Below are positions 1 through 7,668 of a stretch of DNA of 64,000 bases, piece by piece. Below the pieces are notes generated by a model. The model had not been told where the DNA came from. It worked only from the letters and a program-made list of their open reading frames with translations, and searched no databases. How positions within the stretch are numbered: the stretch's first letter is position 1; the number at the start of each line of letters is the position of its first letter. This DNA comes from Syntrophobacterales bacterium (lineage in GTDB: Bacteria > Desulfobacterota > Syntrophorhabdia > Syntrophorhabdales > Syntrophorhabdaceae), in the NCBI GenBank assembly GCA_031274925.1, contig JAISPL010000026.1, positions 1 through 64,000 of the forward strand, written 5' to 3'. The position numbers and the translations under genes are program-made.

Positions 1-316
1 GTATCAAAGGCAATTACGGAATAACGGGAGACACCATATAGTGACCGATGGAGACAGAAGGCATGGCCGGGCGACACCATGATAGCGCAGGGGGGCGGCT
101 CTTTATCCTTCTCTTCTTCCATTGGATGTTTTGTTAAACCGAAGAATACGGCTTGTCCATCAAGCAAATCATCGTCAGGCAGGGAGATTGATTCTGTCGC
201 GCATCCACAAGTCATACTTGCAGGCGCGACAGAGGGGAACGTGACATAAAGGCTTTTCCAGGCTTGAGTGCCGACCATCTTAACATTTCGGCTGAATTGG
301 TCTATAATAAGGCATT
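1..316. other. non-coding left edge
   Basis: No convincing gene is visible. The first 40 bases contain an 'acgggagacaccatat' stretch that resembles the flank often found beside REP-associated Y1 transposase genes, but no transposase is present here, so this is only a possible scar. The stretch holds the upstream region of the HAD gene that starts at 317; no clear Shine-Dalgarno sequence precedes that start. Confidence 0.4.
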
Positions 317-892
317 ATGAAAAAACTTATCGTTGATATTGATAATACGTTATGGGATTTCTCTGCCGTCCTTTACAAACGGATGGTAAAGGTGAACCCC
401 GAGCTCACCCTGTATACGGAGTGGCATGATCTCGACTTCTGGAAGAAATATGTTACACCACGGGCGTTCTACAGTTTTATCAGGGACATCCATATGGACC
501 AGTACATGTTCACCCCATACCATGACGCCGCGCCGTTTCTCTCCTCGTTAAAAGAAAATGGTTTCCACATCATCATCGCGAGCCACAGGCAAAAGGAGGC
601 TCTTGACCCGACGGAGCGCTGGCTCAGAGCAAACAATCTGCTTTTTGACGAGATCCATCTCAGTTACGACAAGACGGTCCTCTTCGACGACTGCTTCGGC
701 ATTGTCGATGACAGTCCTTTAATTCTCGGAAAAGCATATGAGGCGGGCATCATGGGGACCGGGCTTAAAATGCCGTGGAACAAATACAAGGATTATCCAT
801 TATTCGACAGCCTAACCGAGGTGTCCCTGTTCGTGAACAGTAAGCATGATGCCTTTCGGTCTCCGGACTACCCTTTAAACCCTTCGCCTTAG
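317..892 (+). CDS. HAD-superfamily phosphatase, 5'-nucleotidase-like
   Basis: A 191-residue HAD-fold hydrolase, probably acting on a small phosphorylated metabolite such as a (deoxy)nucleotide in the cytosol. Motif I, IVDIDNTLWDF, lies at residues 5-15, with the two aspartates needed for phospho-aspartate catalysis. A motif II-type Ser follows in IIIASH near residue 90, and a C-terminal acidic motif reads GIVDDSP near residue 130. Helical cap-like sequence fills residues 20-75. The length suits small nucleotidase-type HADs. The last 25 residues (after SLFVNS) look unstructured. A second nucleotidase-like HAD lies 480 bases downstream on the same strand; the two are not obviously an operon. 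Family is fairly sure, substrate is inference. Confidence 0.7.
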   Translation: MKKLIVDIDNTLWDFSAVLYKRMVKVNPELTLYTEWHDLDFWKKYVTPRAFYSFIRDIHMDQYMFTPYHDAAPFLSSLKENGFHIIIASHRQKEALDPTERWLRANNLLFDEIHLSYDKTVLFDDCFGIVDDSPLILGKAYEAGIMGTGLKMPWNKYKDYPLFDSLTEVSLFVNSKHDAFRSPDYPLNPSP

Positions 893-1372
893 AAGTATCC
901 CTCTAAGGCTGCCGATAATCTTTCGGGACTTCCGGTGAACAAGCCAGGGGAAGCCTTGTCCTCAATGTGGGTGCGGACACAGAGATATTATTCACACATT
1001 TCGCTCATAGATTTCGGAATGACCTGAGCATGGCCCCATCCCCGCGAAGGAATGTTGCGGTATGTGCCCTGTATGCGCATAAGGTAAGGGCAAATCGTGG
1101 GCTTCATAAGGACGGTCGGCAAAGGGAAGCGATTACGAGATTAACCACACCCCTTGGTTTCAGGAAGAGGTCTTATAGCGAACCTCCCCGCCCCAAGGGG
1201 CGGGGAATTAGCCCCGTAGAGTTAAATAAATTAAGAAAAATTGAAATCCCTATGGGGTGGGTGGCATAAAGACAAGAATCATAATAAGATAGTTAAGATA
1301 AAACGAAAAAAGGATCAAAAGACAATGAGAAACCCCAAACATATTTTTATAAGGAAACAAAGGTGCCGATAG
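893..1372. other. intergenic, no supported gene
   Basis: A 100-codon open frame covers 967-1269, but it lacks a ribosome binding site and reads through a GC-rich palindrome, so it is not accepted as a gene. The only structured element is the perfect palindrome at 1186-1205. The last 100 bases are AT-rich and probably carry the promoter of the HAD gene at 1373. Confidence 0.5.
1186..1205. repeat. 20-bp perfect GC palindrome
   Basis: CCCCGCCCCAAGGGGCGGGG is fully self-complementary and would form a strong hairpin in RNA or DNA. No T-run follows on either strand, so it is a poor intrinsic terminator. Similar 'cccgcccc-aa-ggggcggg' hairpins occur as dispersed intergenic elements in many proteobacterial genomes. 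Function is unknown. Confidence 0.6.
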
Positions 1373-1831
1373 ATGAAACGGAAAACCGTTTACATGGATA
1401 TGGATAACGTGCGTGTCGATTTTCCATCGGGGATTGCTAAATTAGATGCCGATACCAAAGCGAAATATGAGGGCTGTTTAGATGAGGTTCCAGGAATTTT
1501 TAGCTTGATGGAGCCTATGCCCGGCGCTATTGAAGCAGTAGACCAGATAGCCAAGCACTATGATGTATTCATCCTCTCTACCGCGCCGTGGCTTAATCCC
1601 TCCGCATGGTCAGATAAATTGCCGTGGGTTCACAAGTATTTTGGGGCGGAAAAAGGCAGCTCTTTTTATAAGCGGCTGATTCTTACACATCACAAAGACC
1701 TGTTGCGTGGCGATTTCCTGATTGATGACAGAACCAAAAATGGCGCTTCTGAATTTCGGGGAGAATTGATTCAATTTGGCAGCGAGAAATTTCCGTATTG
1801 GCCCGCTGTTATTAAGTATCTTGTGGGTTAA
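1373..1831 (+). CDS. 5'(3')-deoxyribonucleotidase family protein (NT5C-like)
   Basis: A 152-residue single-domain HAD protein of the NT5C type, which dephosphorylates deoxyribonucleoside monophosphates. Motif I reads VYMDMDNVRVDFPSG at residues 6-20 with both catalytic aspartates. Motif II is FILSTAPW near residue 65, where Ser and Thr contact phosphate. The conserved Lys lies in LTHHKDLLRG and the distal acidic motif is FLIDDRTKNG near residue 125. The length and the ordered motifs match the family closely. Relatives usually read DNVLVDF, so the Arg after DNV is a small departure. No strong ribosome binding site precedes the ATG. Bacterial members are often found in phage or accessory contexts, consistent with this gene-poor region. 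Confidence 0.85.
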   Translation: MKRKTVYMDMDNVRVDFPSGIAKLDADTKAKYEGCLDEVPGIFSLMEPMPGAIEAVDQIAKHYDVFILSTAPWLNPSAWSDKLPWVHKYFGAEKGSSFYKRLILTHHKDLLRGDFLIDDRTKNGASEFRGELIQFGSEKFPYWPAVIKYLVG

Positions 1832-1846
1832 ATAGTGAAGCTCCAT

Positions 1847-2078
1847 TCCCAGAACATTCTATTGGGCTTTCCATAATAGATTTCTAAAGGCATGTATGCG
1901 TGGCGCTGGAAATGACAAATTGGCGCCACGAAGATGAGCGCGCCGCATTTTCGGTTATATGCGACCCTGTTTTGTCAACAATGTGCCGGTATTTGGCGTC
2001 GGATGTTGTCCGGGCAGTATGCCGGACTTGAGACAAACTTTTGTTTCTATGCAGAATTCAACCGTTGACAAAAGAAGT
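1847..2078. other. intergenic with an 8-bp inverted repeat
   Basis: No gene is seen. CGTGGCGC at 1899-1906 and its exact complement GCGCCACG at 1923-1930 form a stem with a 16-base loop about 70 bases after the HAD stop codon. It may end that transcript, but no T-run follows. Confidence 0.4.
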
Positions 2079-2104
2079 TCGGAGGAGAGGGGATCCTCCT
2101 CCGA
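2079..2104 (-). terminator. rho-independent terminator of the sigma-54 unit
   Basis: A 9-bp perfect stem (TCGGAGGAG paired with CTCCTCCGA) encloses an 8-base loop. On the minus strand the stem is followed by ACTTCTTTTGTC, a T-rich tail. It sits about 75 bases after the stop codon of the minus-strand gene at 2180-2506 and closes that short transcription unit. Confidence 0.6.
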
Positions 2105-2179
2105 GCCCGACTGTTTCTCCATAGCCAGCACTACCCTGGCTTATGCGCTCATTTATAGACCAGGGATAATCTATAAGCA

Positions 2180-2506
2180 CTACCCGGGAGTGTTTGCCTC
2201 TTCCACAGGGAAGAGACCGAAGGAAACTACAATGTTTTTCTTTATAAGGACCGAGAGAGCGATGGATACTCCCCCGCCTATCTCAATGCCGCTACGCCAG
2301 AGGCTGTACCCTCTGCCGACTTTCGTTATGGCACAAGGGATATTGCGGGTCTTGAACCATTCAACCCAGCCACTCAATGATTTTGCCGATCCCACAACTT
2401 TGCTTACCCTGAAAAATTGGTCCCGGACCTGATGATTCTCCTGAGACCCTGAGTCTTCCACCTTCAGGGGTTCCTCCGTCTGCACCTTCAGTCTGGTTGG
2501 TTCCAT
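2180..2506 (-). CDS. unknown 108-residue protein under a sigma-54 promoter
   Basis: I do not recognise this protein. The start is well supported: AAGGAGGA lies four bases before the ATG. The first 30 residues are polar and likely disordered. Residues 31-77 (DQFFRVSKVVGSAKS... to the GIEIGGG stretch) are rich in aromatic and basic residues and look like a small folded domain. Residues 75-100 are hydrophobic (GVSIALSVLIKKNIVVSFGLF) and could form a weak membrane segment or a buried strand pair. The gene stands alone, with a sigma-54 promoter about 170 bases upstream, two operator-like palindromes beyond that, and a terminator behind it. That arrangement argues for a real, tightly regulated gene. 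Function unknown. Confidence 0.55.
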   Translation of the reverse strand: MEPTRLKVQTEEPLKVEDSGSQENHQVRDQFFRVSKVVGSAKSLSGWVEWFKTRNIPCAITKVGRGYSLWRSGIEIGGGVSIALSVLIKKNIVVSFGLFPVEEANTPG

Positions 2507-2675
2507 GAGGTCCTCCTTTTCATTCTTTCCCTTATGTCCGCTCCCCGTGTTGCACGATCAAAAGCGGCGATGCAGGGTGTTTTTGCGGGTCAGGAGTCAT
2601 TGATATTGGGGTATGGTAACACATGGTTTCGCTTTTCCGGCCAATAACCGGCGCCCCCGATCCCTTTTTAAGGAG

Positions 2676-2694
2676 AAAGCAACAGGTATGCCAA
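2676..2694 (-). promoter_or_regulatory. sigma-54 (-24/-12) promoter
   Basis: On the minus strand the sequence reads TTGGCATACCTGTTGCTTT. It has the invariant GG and GC dinucleotides exactly 10 bases apart and matches TTGGCA-N6-TTGCTT of the sigma-54 consensus; only the less conserved CG after TGGCA differs. Transcription should start near 2667 and run toward the gene at 2506, leaving a leader of about 160 bases. Sigma-54 promoters need an AAA+ activator bound upstream, which fits the palindromes at 2758-2803. Confidence 0.7.
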
Positions 2695-2757
2695 AAATTG
2701 AACATGCCCAACATGCAGGAATTATTATTGATATTGACAGCGCATGTGTGCGATAAA

Positions 2758-2803
2758 CTGACAAATTTGTCAGGACGTAGATCTGTGATGACGAAATTGT
2801 CAG
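2758..2803. promoter_or_regulatory. tandem palindromic activator sites upstream of the sigma-54 promoter
   Basis: CTGACAAATTTGTCAG at 2758-2773 is a perfect 16-bp palindrome. A near copy, TGACGAAATTGTCA, lies at 2789-2802. Their centres are 30 bases apart, about three helical turns, so two dimers would sit on the same face of the DNA. They lie about 100 and 130 bases upstream of the predicted start site, the usual position for enhancer sites of sigma-54 activators. The activator is not encoded in this window. Confidence 0.6.
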
Positions 2804-3365
2804 AATTTTCCCCCAGGCCATATATGGATACCAATCAGCGAATTCAAAAGAATTCCCCTTCAGTCTCCTGATGTTTTCGGCTTAAACCAGCCAGCTGCAA
2901 AGGAGGGCCGCGCGAGGAACCTTTCGGCAATGGACGCACGACCCTGTCCTGGTCCGGCCAGCCCTTGAGGCCGTTTTTTGGCTTAGCGGATTCTATACAC
3001 CTTTTTCCTCCATTCCGGGGCTCTTTTCAAAAGGAAAATCATCGTGACAGACCGGGCGAAGCCCGTCTGAAGCCCCCCCTTGTCTTCCATTTCAATGCAT
3101 ACAAGGAAGTATATCGTCCTGAAATGAAAACCCCCACGGCAAAATTTTCACGGGGGCAAGGAAACGCTCACGAGGCGGAAAGCAGTAGTTCTCTCTTGAG
3201 CCGTTGCAGGAATATTTTGACAATCTCTTCTGCATTTGCATAAATTAAATATTGTCGCGCAAAAAGGAAACATTGACGAGCCGGCAATCGTGACGCGACA
3301 CGGTTTGAACGCTGAAAAAGGGGAGCGCATGTCGGGGTACATAGCGCTAACAACGGCTGACGGGA
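2804..3365. other. intergenic upstream of cobO
   Basis: No supported gene. Short open frames on both strands lack ribosome binding sites and protein-like composition. A CCCCC...GGGGG inverted repeat around 3131-3160 could fold. I looked for a cobalamin riboswitch before cobO and saw no B12-box-like sequence. Confidence 0.4.
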
Positions 3366-3890
3366 ATGAATAACAGAGGCTATATAATCGTACTCACTGG
3401 CAATGGAAAGGGAAAGACCACGTCCGCCCTCGGCATGGCCATGAGGGCAGTGGGCCAAGACCTGAAAGTAATTATGCTTCAATTCATCAAAGGCTCGTGG
3501 CGTTGCGGCGAGCATGAAATAGCGAGGAGGTTAGGACCCTGCCTGACCATCAGGCAGTTGGGGGGCGGCTTCGTCAATGCAAAAAACCAGGATCACGAAG
3601 ACGTGAATGGGGTGGCTGAGGCCTGGGCCGTATGCAAAGGAGTACTGTCTGCCGGTGAATATGACATGGTGATACTGGATGAGATCAATAATGCCTTAGC
3701 GTACGGGTTGCTTCCCGCAGACGATGTCCTGGACGCGCTCCGGCAACGCCCTGCCGGACTGCATGTAGTCCTTACCGGCAGGGACGCCCATCCACGTCTC
3801 ATTGAAGCAGCGGATATTGTCACGGAGTTTAATGAAGTGAAGCATGTCTTTCAGAATGGTGAGGCAGCGAGAAAGGGGATAGAGTACTGA
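3366..3890 (+). CDS. cobO: cob(I)yrinic acid a,c-diamide adenosyltransferase
   Basis: CobO/BtuR-type corrinoid adenosyltransferase of 174 residues. It transfers the 5'-deoxyadenosyl group of ATP to cob(I)alamin or its precursors in the cytosol, supplying adenosylcobalamin. The P-loop GNGKGKTT is at residues 12-19, followed by MLQFIKGSW near residue 40. The Walker B-like stretch MVILDEINNAL lies near residue 100 and the family motif LTGRDAHP near residue 138. Length and motif order are typical. No other cobalamin synthesis gene is nearby, so this may act in salvage. Two B12-binding radical SAM proteins encoded in this window (13827 and 40700) would be plausible users of cobalamin, although such enzymes generally do not need the adenosyl form. 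Confidence 0.92.
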   Translation: MNNRGYIIVLTGNGKGKTTSALGMAMRAVGQDLKVIMLQFIKGSWRCGEHEIARRLGPCLTIRQLGGGFVNAKNQDHEDVNGVAEAWAVCKGVLSAGEYDMVILDEINNALAYGLLPADDVLDALRQRPAGLHVVLTGRDAHPRLIEAADIVTEFNEVKHVFQNGEAARKGIEY

Positions 3891-3904
3891 TGTAAGGGCG
3901 CACA

Positions 3905-4120
3905 ATGGAACGAAAACCATGGTCCTGGTGCTGTCGCTTATTCATGACGAGGGCGCCGAAGCAGGACCAGCGGGCAATTGCAGTGAAGGCCATGTATGAA
4001 AAGTATATCCAGGCTGCACGAGAAAAAGACCTGCCAAGCGAGGAAGTATTGAATTTTTGCGCTCACGCCTTCGCCTCTCGCACTGGGGGAGAGGCGAGTT
4101 TGACAAACATTCGGTCATAG
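3905..4120 (+). CDS. doubtful 71-codon ORF between cobO and the galT-like gene
   Basis: A short open frame fills the gap between two same-strand genes. Residues 22-52 (QRAIAVKAMYEKYIQAAREK and onward) look like a charged amphipathic helix, which is protein-like. The first 20 residues (MERKPWSWCCRLFMTRAPKQ) do not, and no Shine-Dalgarno sequence is seen. It could be a remnant or chance; no family recognised. Confidence 0.2.
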   Translation: MERKPWSWCCRLFMTRAPKQDQRAIAVKAMYEKYIQAAREKDLPSEEVLNFCAHAFASRTGGEASLTNIRS

Positions 4121-4135
4121 CCTATTATTAAAGCA

Positions 4136-5113
4136 ATGGCAGAGTTTCGCAGAGACCCCATATCAGGCAACTGGGTAGTATCCGGTTTAATCATGGCCAA
4201 GGGCGACTCCGCCGGCGAATGCCCGTTCTGTCCGGGCAATGAAAACCTGACCCCACCGACCATAAAACAATACCAGGGCAGCGAAAATGAATGGCGGATC
4301 CGATGTTTTGCTGCCGCCAACCCCATATTTCTGTCTGACATAGACGAGGCAAAAAGGGCCGAGGGGCTTTATGACAAGATGGGTAATGTGGGAGCCCATG
4401 AGATCATAGTGGAGAACAGGTCCCACACCAAAAGTCTTTCGAGTTTTACTGAGGACGAGTTCCTCCTCCTCATGGCGTTCTACATGGAGAGGATTCGCGA
4501 TCTAAAGCAGGAAAAAAGATTCAAACATATCCAAATATTCAAGAACCACGGGGAACTTGCGGGCTCTTTTCTCTTTCATCCCCACTCCCACCTGCTTGCC
4601 ATGCCAATCGTGCCGCAAATGATTGAGACGGAGCTTTCAAACACAAAAAGGCGTTACCTTCAGAAGGAACGCTGTCTTTTTTGCGACATTATTGCCCAGG
4701 AAATCAGGCAAAACAAAAGGATCGTTAGTATCAACGCCAACTTCGCTGCCATATGCCCTTTTGCCTCACGGTTTCCTTACGAGGTCTGGGTAATGCCCAG
4801 ATTTCATGACGATTGTTTCGAACGCCCCGTGGATCATGGGGTCTTACGCGACCTCACCTCTATCATGCTCGACATCATGAAGAGAATGGAAAAAGTAGTA
4901 AACGCATACAGTGTGGTGCTCCATACTTCGCCAAACATGTATAAAGACCCTTATGTCACCGATGATCTTCCTGTGAGCGAATACTTCCACTGGCGTATCG
5001 AGATACTCCCCAGGGACCTCCGGTCTTCACGATTTAAGCGGAACGACCAATTCTATGTCGTGGCCATCACGCCCGAGGAAGCGACAAGCTCACTGAAGAC
5101 ACAGAAAATTTAG
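4136..5113 (+). CDS. GalT-like nucleotidyltransferase with an altered active site
   Basis: A 325-residue member of the galactose-1-phosphate uridylyltransferase branch of the HIT superfamily. Two zinc-type CxxC pairs are present (CPFC at 29-32, CLFC at 180-183), as is the shared GAHEIIVE segment near residue 86. The catalytic triplet reads H148-P-H150-S-H152, where canonical GalT has Gln in the last position; the other copy in this window keeps Gln. The C-terminal metal-site motif HWH is HWR here, and the usual PNKFPAL segment is replaced by AANPIFL. In the wider HIT superfamily a third His is typical of hydrolases and nucleotidyl-hydrolysing enzymes. It may therefore act on another nucleotide sugar or on a dinucleoside polyphosphate. 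Family sure, substrate unknown. Confidence 0.75.
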   Translation: MAEFRRDPISGNWVVSGLIMAKGDSAGECPFCPGNENLTPPTIKQYQGSENEWRIRCFAAANPIFLSDIDEAKRAEGLYDKMGNVGAHEIIVENRSHTKSLSSFTEDEFLLLMAFYMERIRDLKQEKRFKHIQIFKNHGELAGSFLFHPHSHLLAMPIVPQMIETELSNTKRRYLQKERCLFCDIIAQEIRQNKRIVSINANFAAICPFASRFPYEVWVMPRFHDDCFERPVDHGVLRDLTSIMLDIMKRMEKVVNAYSVVLHTSPNMYKDPYVTDDLPVSEYFHWRIEILPRDLRSSRFKRNDQFYVVAITPEEATSSLKTQKI

Positions 5114-5403
5114 CTGCCCCGCGCAAGGGGACCATGCTAGGAAGCCGACGATGAATCTCCTCTCCTCTCTTTTTCACTCTGGCTCTGCTTCGGGTATTTT
5201 CTTTGGACTATCGCCTGCTTACGCAGAGAAACCTGGAGACATGGTTGCCTCTTTGGGCGCACTGCAGGGAATTGATTGATTCAACAAGATTGGGCGCCCT
5301 CGTGGTTAATTGATAGCGTCTATTTCTGGATTTGGATTAACGCAATAACAGGACCGGAGTAGAAAAAAAGGGGGGGTGCCGGCAGTATACAGTATGGGGT
5401 GTA
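5114..5403. other. intergenic between convergent genes
   Basis: A 42-codon open frame at 5151-5279 on the plus strand begins like a signal peptide (hydrophobic run, then PAYAEKPGD), but it ends at once and has no strong ribosome binding site. It might be the 5' remnant of an exported protein gene. Nothing else is seen. Confidence 0.3.
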
Positions 5404-6543
5404 TTATTTTCTACGGCCCATTGTGAGAAGGGTCTCGTAGAACTCACTCATTGCATGCGCCTGAGCGGCGTAGCTCCATTTTTCCCGGGCGGACTCTTTC
5501 GCATAACTTCCGAAAGCCTCCCGCTTCGTATCGTCTGTAAGGATCGTCATTATTTTTTCGGCCACCTCACCTGGTTCGGGCGCCGCGACAAACCCGGATT
5601 TCCCATGATCCACCAGCTCGGGAAGCATCCCCAAGTCGGACACAACGGCGGGTTTACCCATTGCCATGACCTCTCTCAGGGCTCGCGCACTCCCGTCACT
5701 CCCGGCCCTCATCATGACAAAGAGGTCAAAAGCAGAAATCATCGAGAAATAATCTTCTACCCTGTATCCCGCGAGTATAACATGGTCCGCGATTCCCAGT
5801 TGTAAAAGGGGTCCGAGTATACTGTTTTCTATTTGGGAGCTTCGCCCCACGATAACGAGCTTCACTTTGTCGATTTGTTCCAGCACAATCTTGAAAGCTC
5901 TGAGTATTACATCGTAGCCCCGGTCGGGTTTCAACCGGCCTATTACTCCGATCACCAATTCGTCCGGCTTGATTCCGAGGGAGTCTCTCAGGTCTTCGAC
6001 GGGACCGGTATAAGGGGTGATCCCGGGAGGGATGACGCAGGTCCTCTCCCCGTTGAACCGGAAATTTGCGATGTCGCGGTCCATGATTTTCCTGCTGAAG
6101 GTCACGAGACCATCCGTTTTCCCAAACGCCCATGACATGGTAAGGCTCTTGGGGAGACCATCCCTCTTGTGGTCCGACCGTATGACAAGCGGTCGCCATA
6201 CCCCTGAGAAGGCGAAGGAAAAGAGGGCGGTAAAGTGATCATGAGACAGGTTCGTGTGTACGATGTCGATTTTCTGTTCCTTTACATAGGACCTGATGGA
6301 GCCTATATCATACGCCCAATCCGAGACAGAGAAATACCTGTTGAGCTTGAAGCCGCCGTGGTATTTTATTTGAGTCCTTTTATGGACCTCTTTCTCCACG
6401 GTCCTGTCGGGATACTCCATGGGGGTCGGGCGATAGGCTATGGTCACGTCCACACCAGCATCGGTCAAGGCTTCACACAGGGATACCGTGGGCTCCGCAG
6501 GACCGGTCCATTTCCAGTCGCTGAAAAGGTGAAGGACTTTCAT
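5404..6543 (-). CDS. glycosyltransferase family 4
   Basis: A 379-residue GT-B glycosyltransferase of the GT4 (WaaG/PimA-like) family, retaining, expected to add a sugar to the LPS core or O-chain at the inner membrane's cytosolic face. The N-terminal acceptor domain starts MKVLHLFSDWKWTGPAE. The C-terminal donor domain starts near LVIGVIGRLKPDRGYDVI (residue 200), and the nucleotide-sugar site is GSDGSARALREVMAMGKPAV. That site reads D-x7-E rather than the common E-x7-E. It is the last gene of the envelope operon, and its ATG overlaps the stop of the aminotransferase gene upstream, indicating translational coupling. Donor and acceptor cannot be read from sequence. Confidence 0.85.
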   Translation of the reverse strand: MKVLHLFSDWKWTGPAEPTVSLCEALTDAGVDVTIAYRPTPMEYPDRTVEKEVHKRTQIKYHGGFKLNRYFSVSDWAYDIGSIRSYVKEQKIDIVHTNLSHDHFTALFSFAFSGVWRPLVIRSDHKRDGLPKSLTMSWAFGKTDGLVTFSRKIMDRDIANFRFNGERTCVIPPGITPYTGPVEDLRDSLGIKPDELVIGVIGRLKPDRGYDVILRAFKIVLEQIDKVKLVIVGRSSQIENSILGPLLQLGIADHVILAGYRVEDYFSMISAFDLFVMMRAGSDGSARALREVMAMGKPAVVSDLGMLPELVDHGKSGFVAAPEPGEVAEKIMTILTDDTKREAFGSYAKESAREKWSYAAQAHAMSEFYETLLTMGRRK

Positions 6544-7664
6544 GCGGCTCCTGCTCCGTAAAAGTCCCGTATGGTCTGGGAAACGTATTGGACCTCGTCC
6601 TCGGTGAGGGAGGGATACATGGGAAGGGTTATGATCTCCCTGGCGGCCTTCTCTGCCACGGGGAAAGAACCTTCCTTATATCCGAGACGGGCGTAGACCT
6701 GCTGTAGGTGAATCGGCGTGGGATAGTTTATGATGGTCGTAATCCCTTTTGAAGATAGGTATGTCATCAGATCCTTTCTTTTTTCCGATCTTATGGCGTA
6801 AATGTGATAGACGTGGCGCGCCCAGGGCTCTTCCAAGGGAAGACTGACGGGTATGCCCGCGAGTGTCCGAGTGTAAAGGGAGGCAAGGGCTCTCCTTTTT
6901 TCATTCCAGACATCAAGAAAAGGAAGTTTGTAGTGGATCATTGCCGCCTGCAGCTCATCAAGCCTTGAGTTAAACCCCTCGGTTATGTGGACGTGTTTTG
7001 CGCGGTCATCTTGACCAAAATTTCTGAGCCTGAGGGCCCGCTCATAAACCTCGTCTGAATCGGTGACCAAGATGCCGCCATCCCCGAAGCCACCCAAGTT
7101 TTTGGTGGGATAGAAACTGAATATCGCGGCGTCACCGAGGCTACCTACTTTCCTGTTCTTATAAAGGGCACCATGGGCTTGGGCTGCGTCTTCAAGCACC
7201 CGGACCCCATGGGCCGTGCAAATTTGCATGATCTCGTCCATCCGGGCGGAATGGCCATAGAGATGGACTGGTATGCAAACCTTTATATCTTTATGTTTTT
7301 TCAGGATGTCGTCAAGCAGGGCAGGATCCATGTTTAATGTCTCTTCTTCAATATCACAAAAAACGGGGTCGATTCCCTGTACGGAAAGAGCCATTGCTGT
7401 CGCCACATACGTATTCGGAGTGGTGATGATCTTATCCCCTGTTGTGAGTCCGAGGGCAAGCCCGCCCACTCTTATGGCATCCGTCCCGTTGCCCACTCCC
7501 ACCCCATGCCTGACTCCTATATACGACGCGAACGCCTCTTCAAGGGCCTTCACGCCCCTACCCAAAATAAATTGTCCACCCGACAGGACTTCTTCAAATA
7601 TCCTGACCAACTCCCCCTTCATCTCGCGGTGATCTCTCCCGAGATCGAATATATTCACATTCAC
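6540..7664 (-). CDS. DegT/DnrJ/EryC1 sugar aminotransferase (copy 1)
   Basis: PLP-dependent aminotransferase that converts a nucleotide-linked keto-sugar to an amino-sugar. The PLP lysine is in [16 protein letters not shown] near residue 185, and the family motif VLEDAAQAHGA lies about 25 residues earlier. I choose the GTG at 7664, because AAAGGAG lies nine bases before it and it begins just after the methyltransferase stop region. A longer reading from an ATG at 7697 would overlap the upstream gene and carry 11 extra basic residues. A second DegT gene of the same family lies two genes upstream at 8571. Together with the FdtA-like isomerase this points to a 3-amino-deoxyhexose, perhaps with a second amino-sugar. 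Confidence 0.88.
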   Translation of the reverse strand: MNVNIFDLGRDHREMKGELVRIFEEVLSGGQFILGRGVKALEEAFASYIGVRHGVGVGNGTDAIRVGGLALGLTTGDKIITTPNTYVATAMALSVQGIDPVFCDIEEETLNMDPALLDDILKKHKDIKVCIPVHLYGHSARMDEIMQICTAHGVRVLEDAAQAHGALYKNRKVGSLGDAAIFSFYPTKNLGGFGDGGILVTDSDEVYERALRLRNFGQDDRAKHVHITEGFNSRLDELQAAMIHYKLPFLDVWNEKRRALASLYTRTLAGIPVSLPLEEPWARHVYHIYAIRSEKRKDLMTYLSSKGITTIINYPTPIHLQQVYARLGYKEGSFPVAEKAAREIITLPMYPSLTEDEVQYVSQTIRDFYGAGAA

Positions 7665-7668
7665 AGGC

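Noticed and set aside
967-1269. 100-codon plus-strand frame as a gene
   Set aside because: No ribosome binding site, composition not protein-like, and it reads through the 20-bp GC palindrome.
2532-2871. Overlapping frames on both strands at the sigma-54 promoter
   Set aside because: They overlap each other and the promoter/operators, have no Shine-Dalgarno sequence and no domain.
2804-3365. Cobalamin riboswitch before cobO
   Set aside because: No B12-box-like conserved core could be found by eye; a covariance-model search would settle it.
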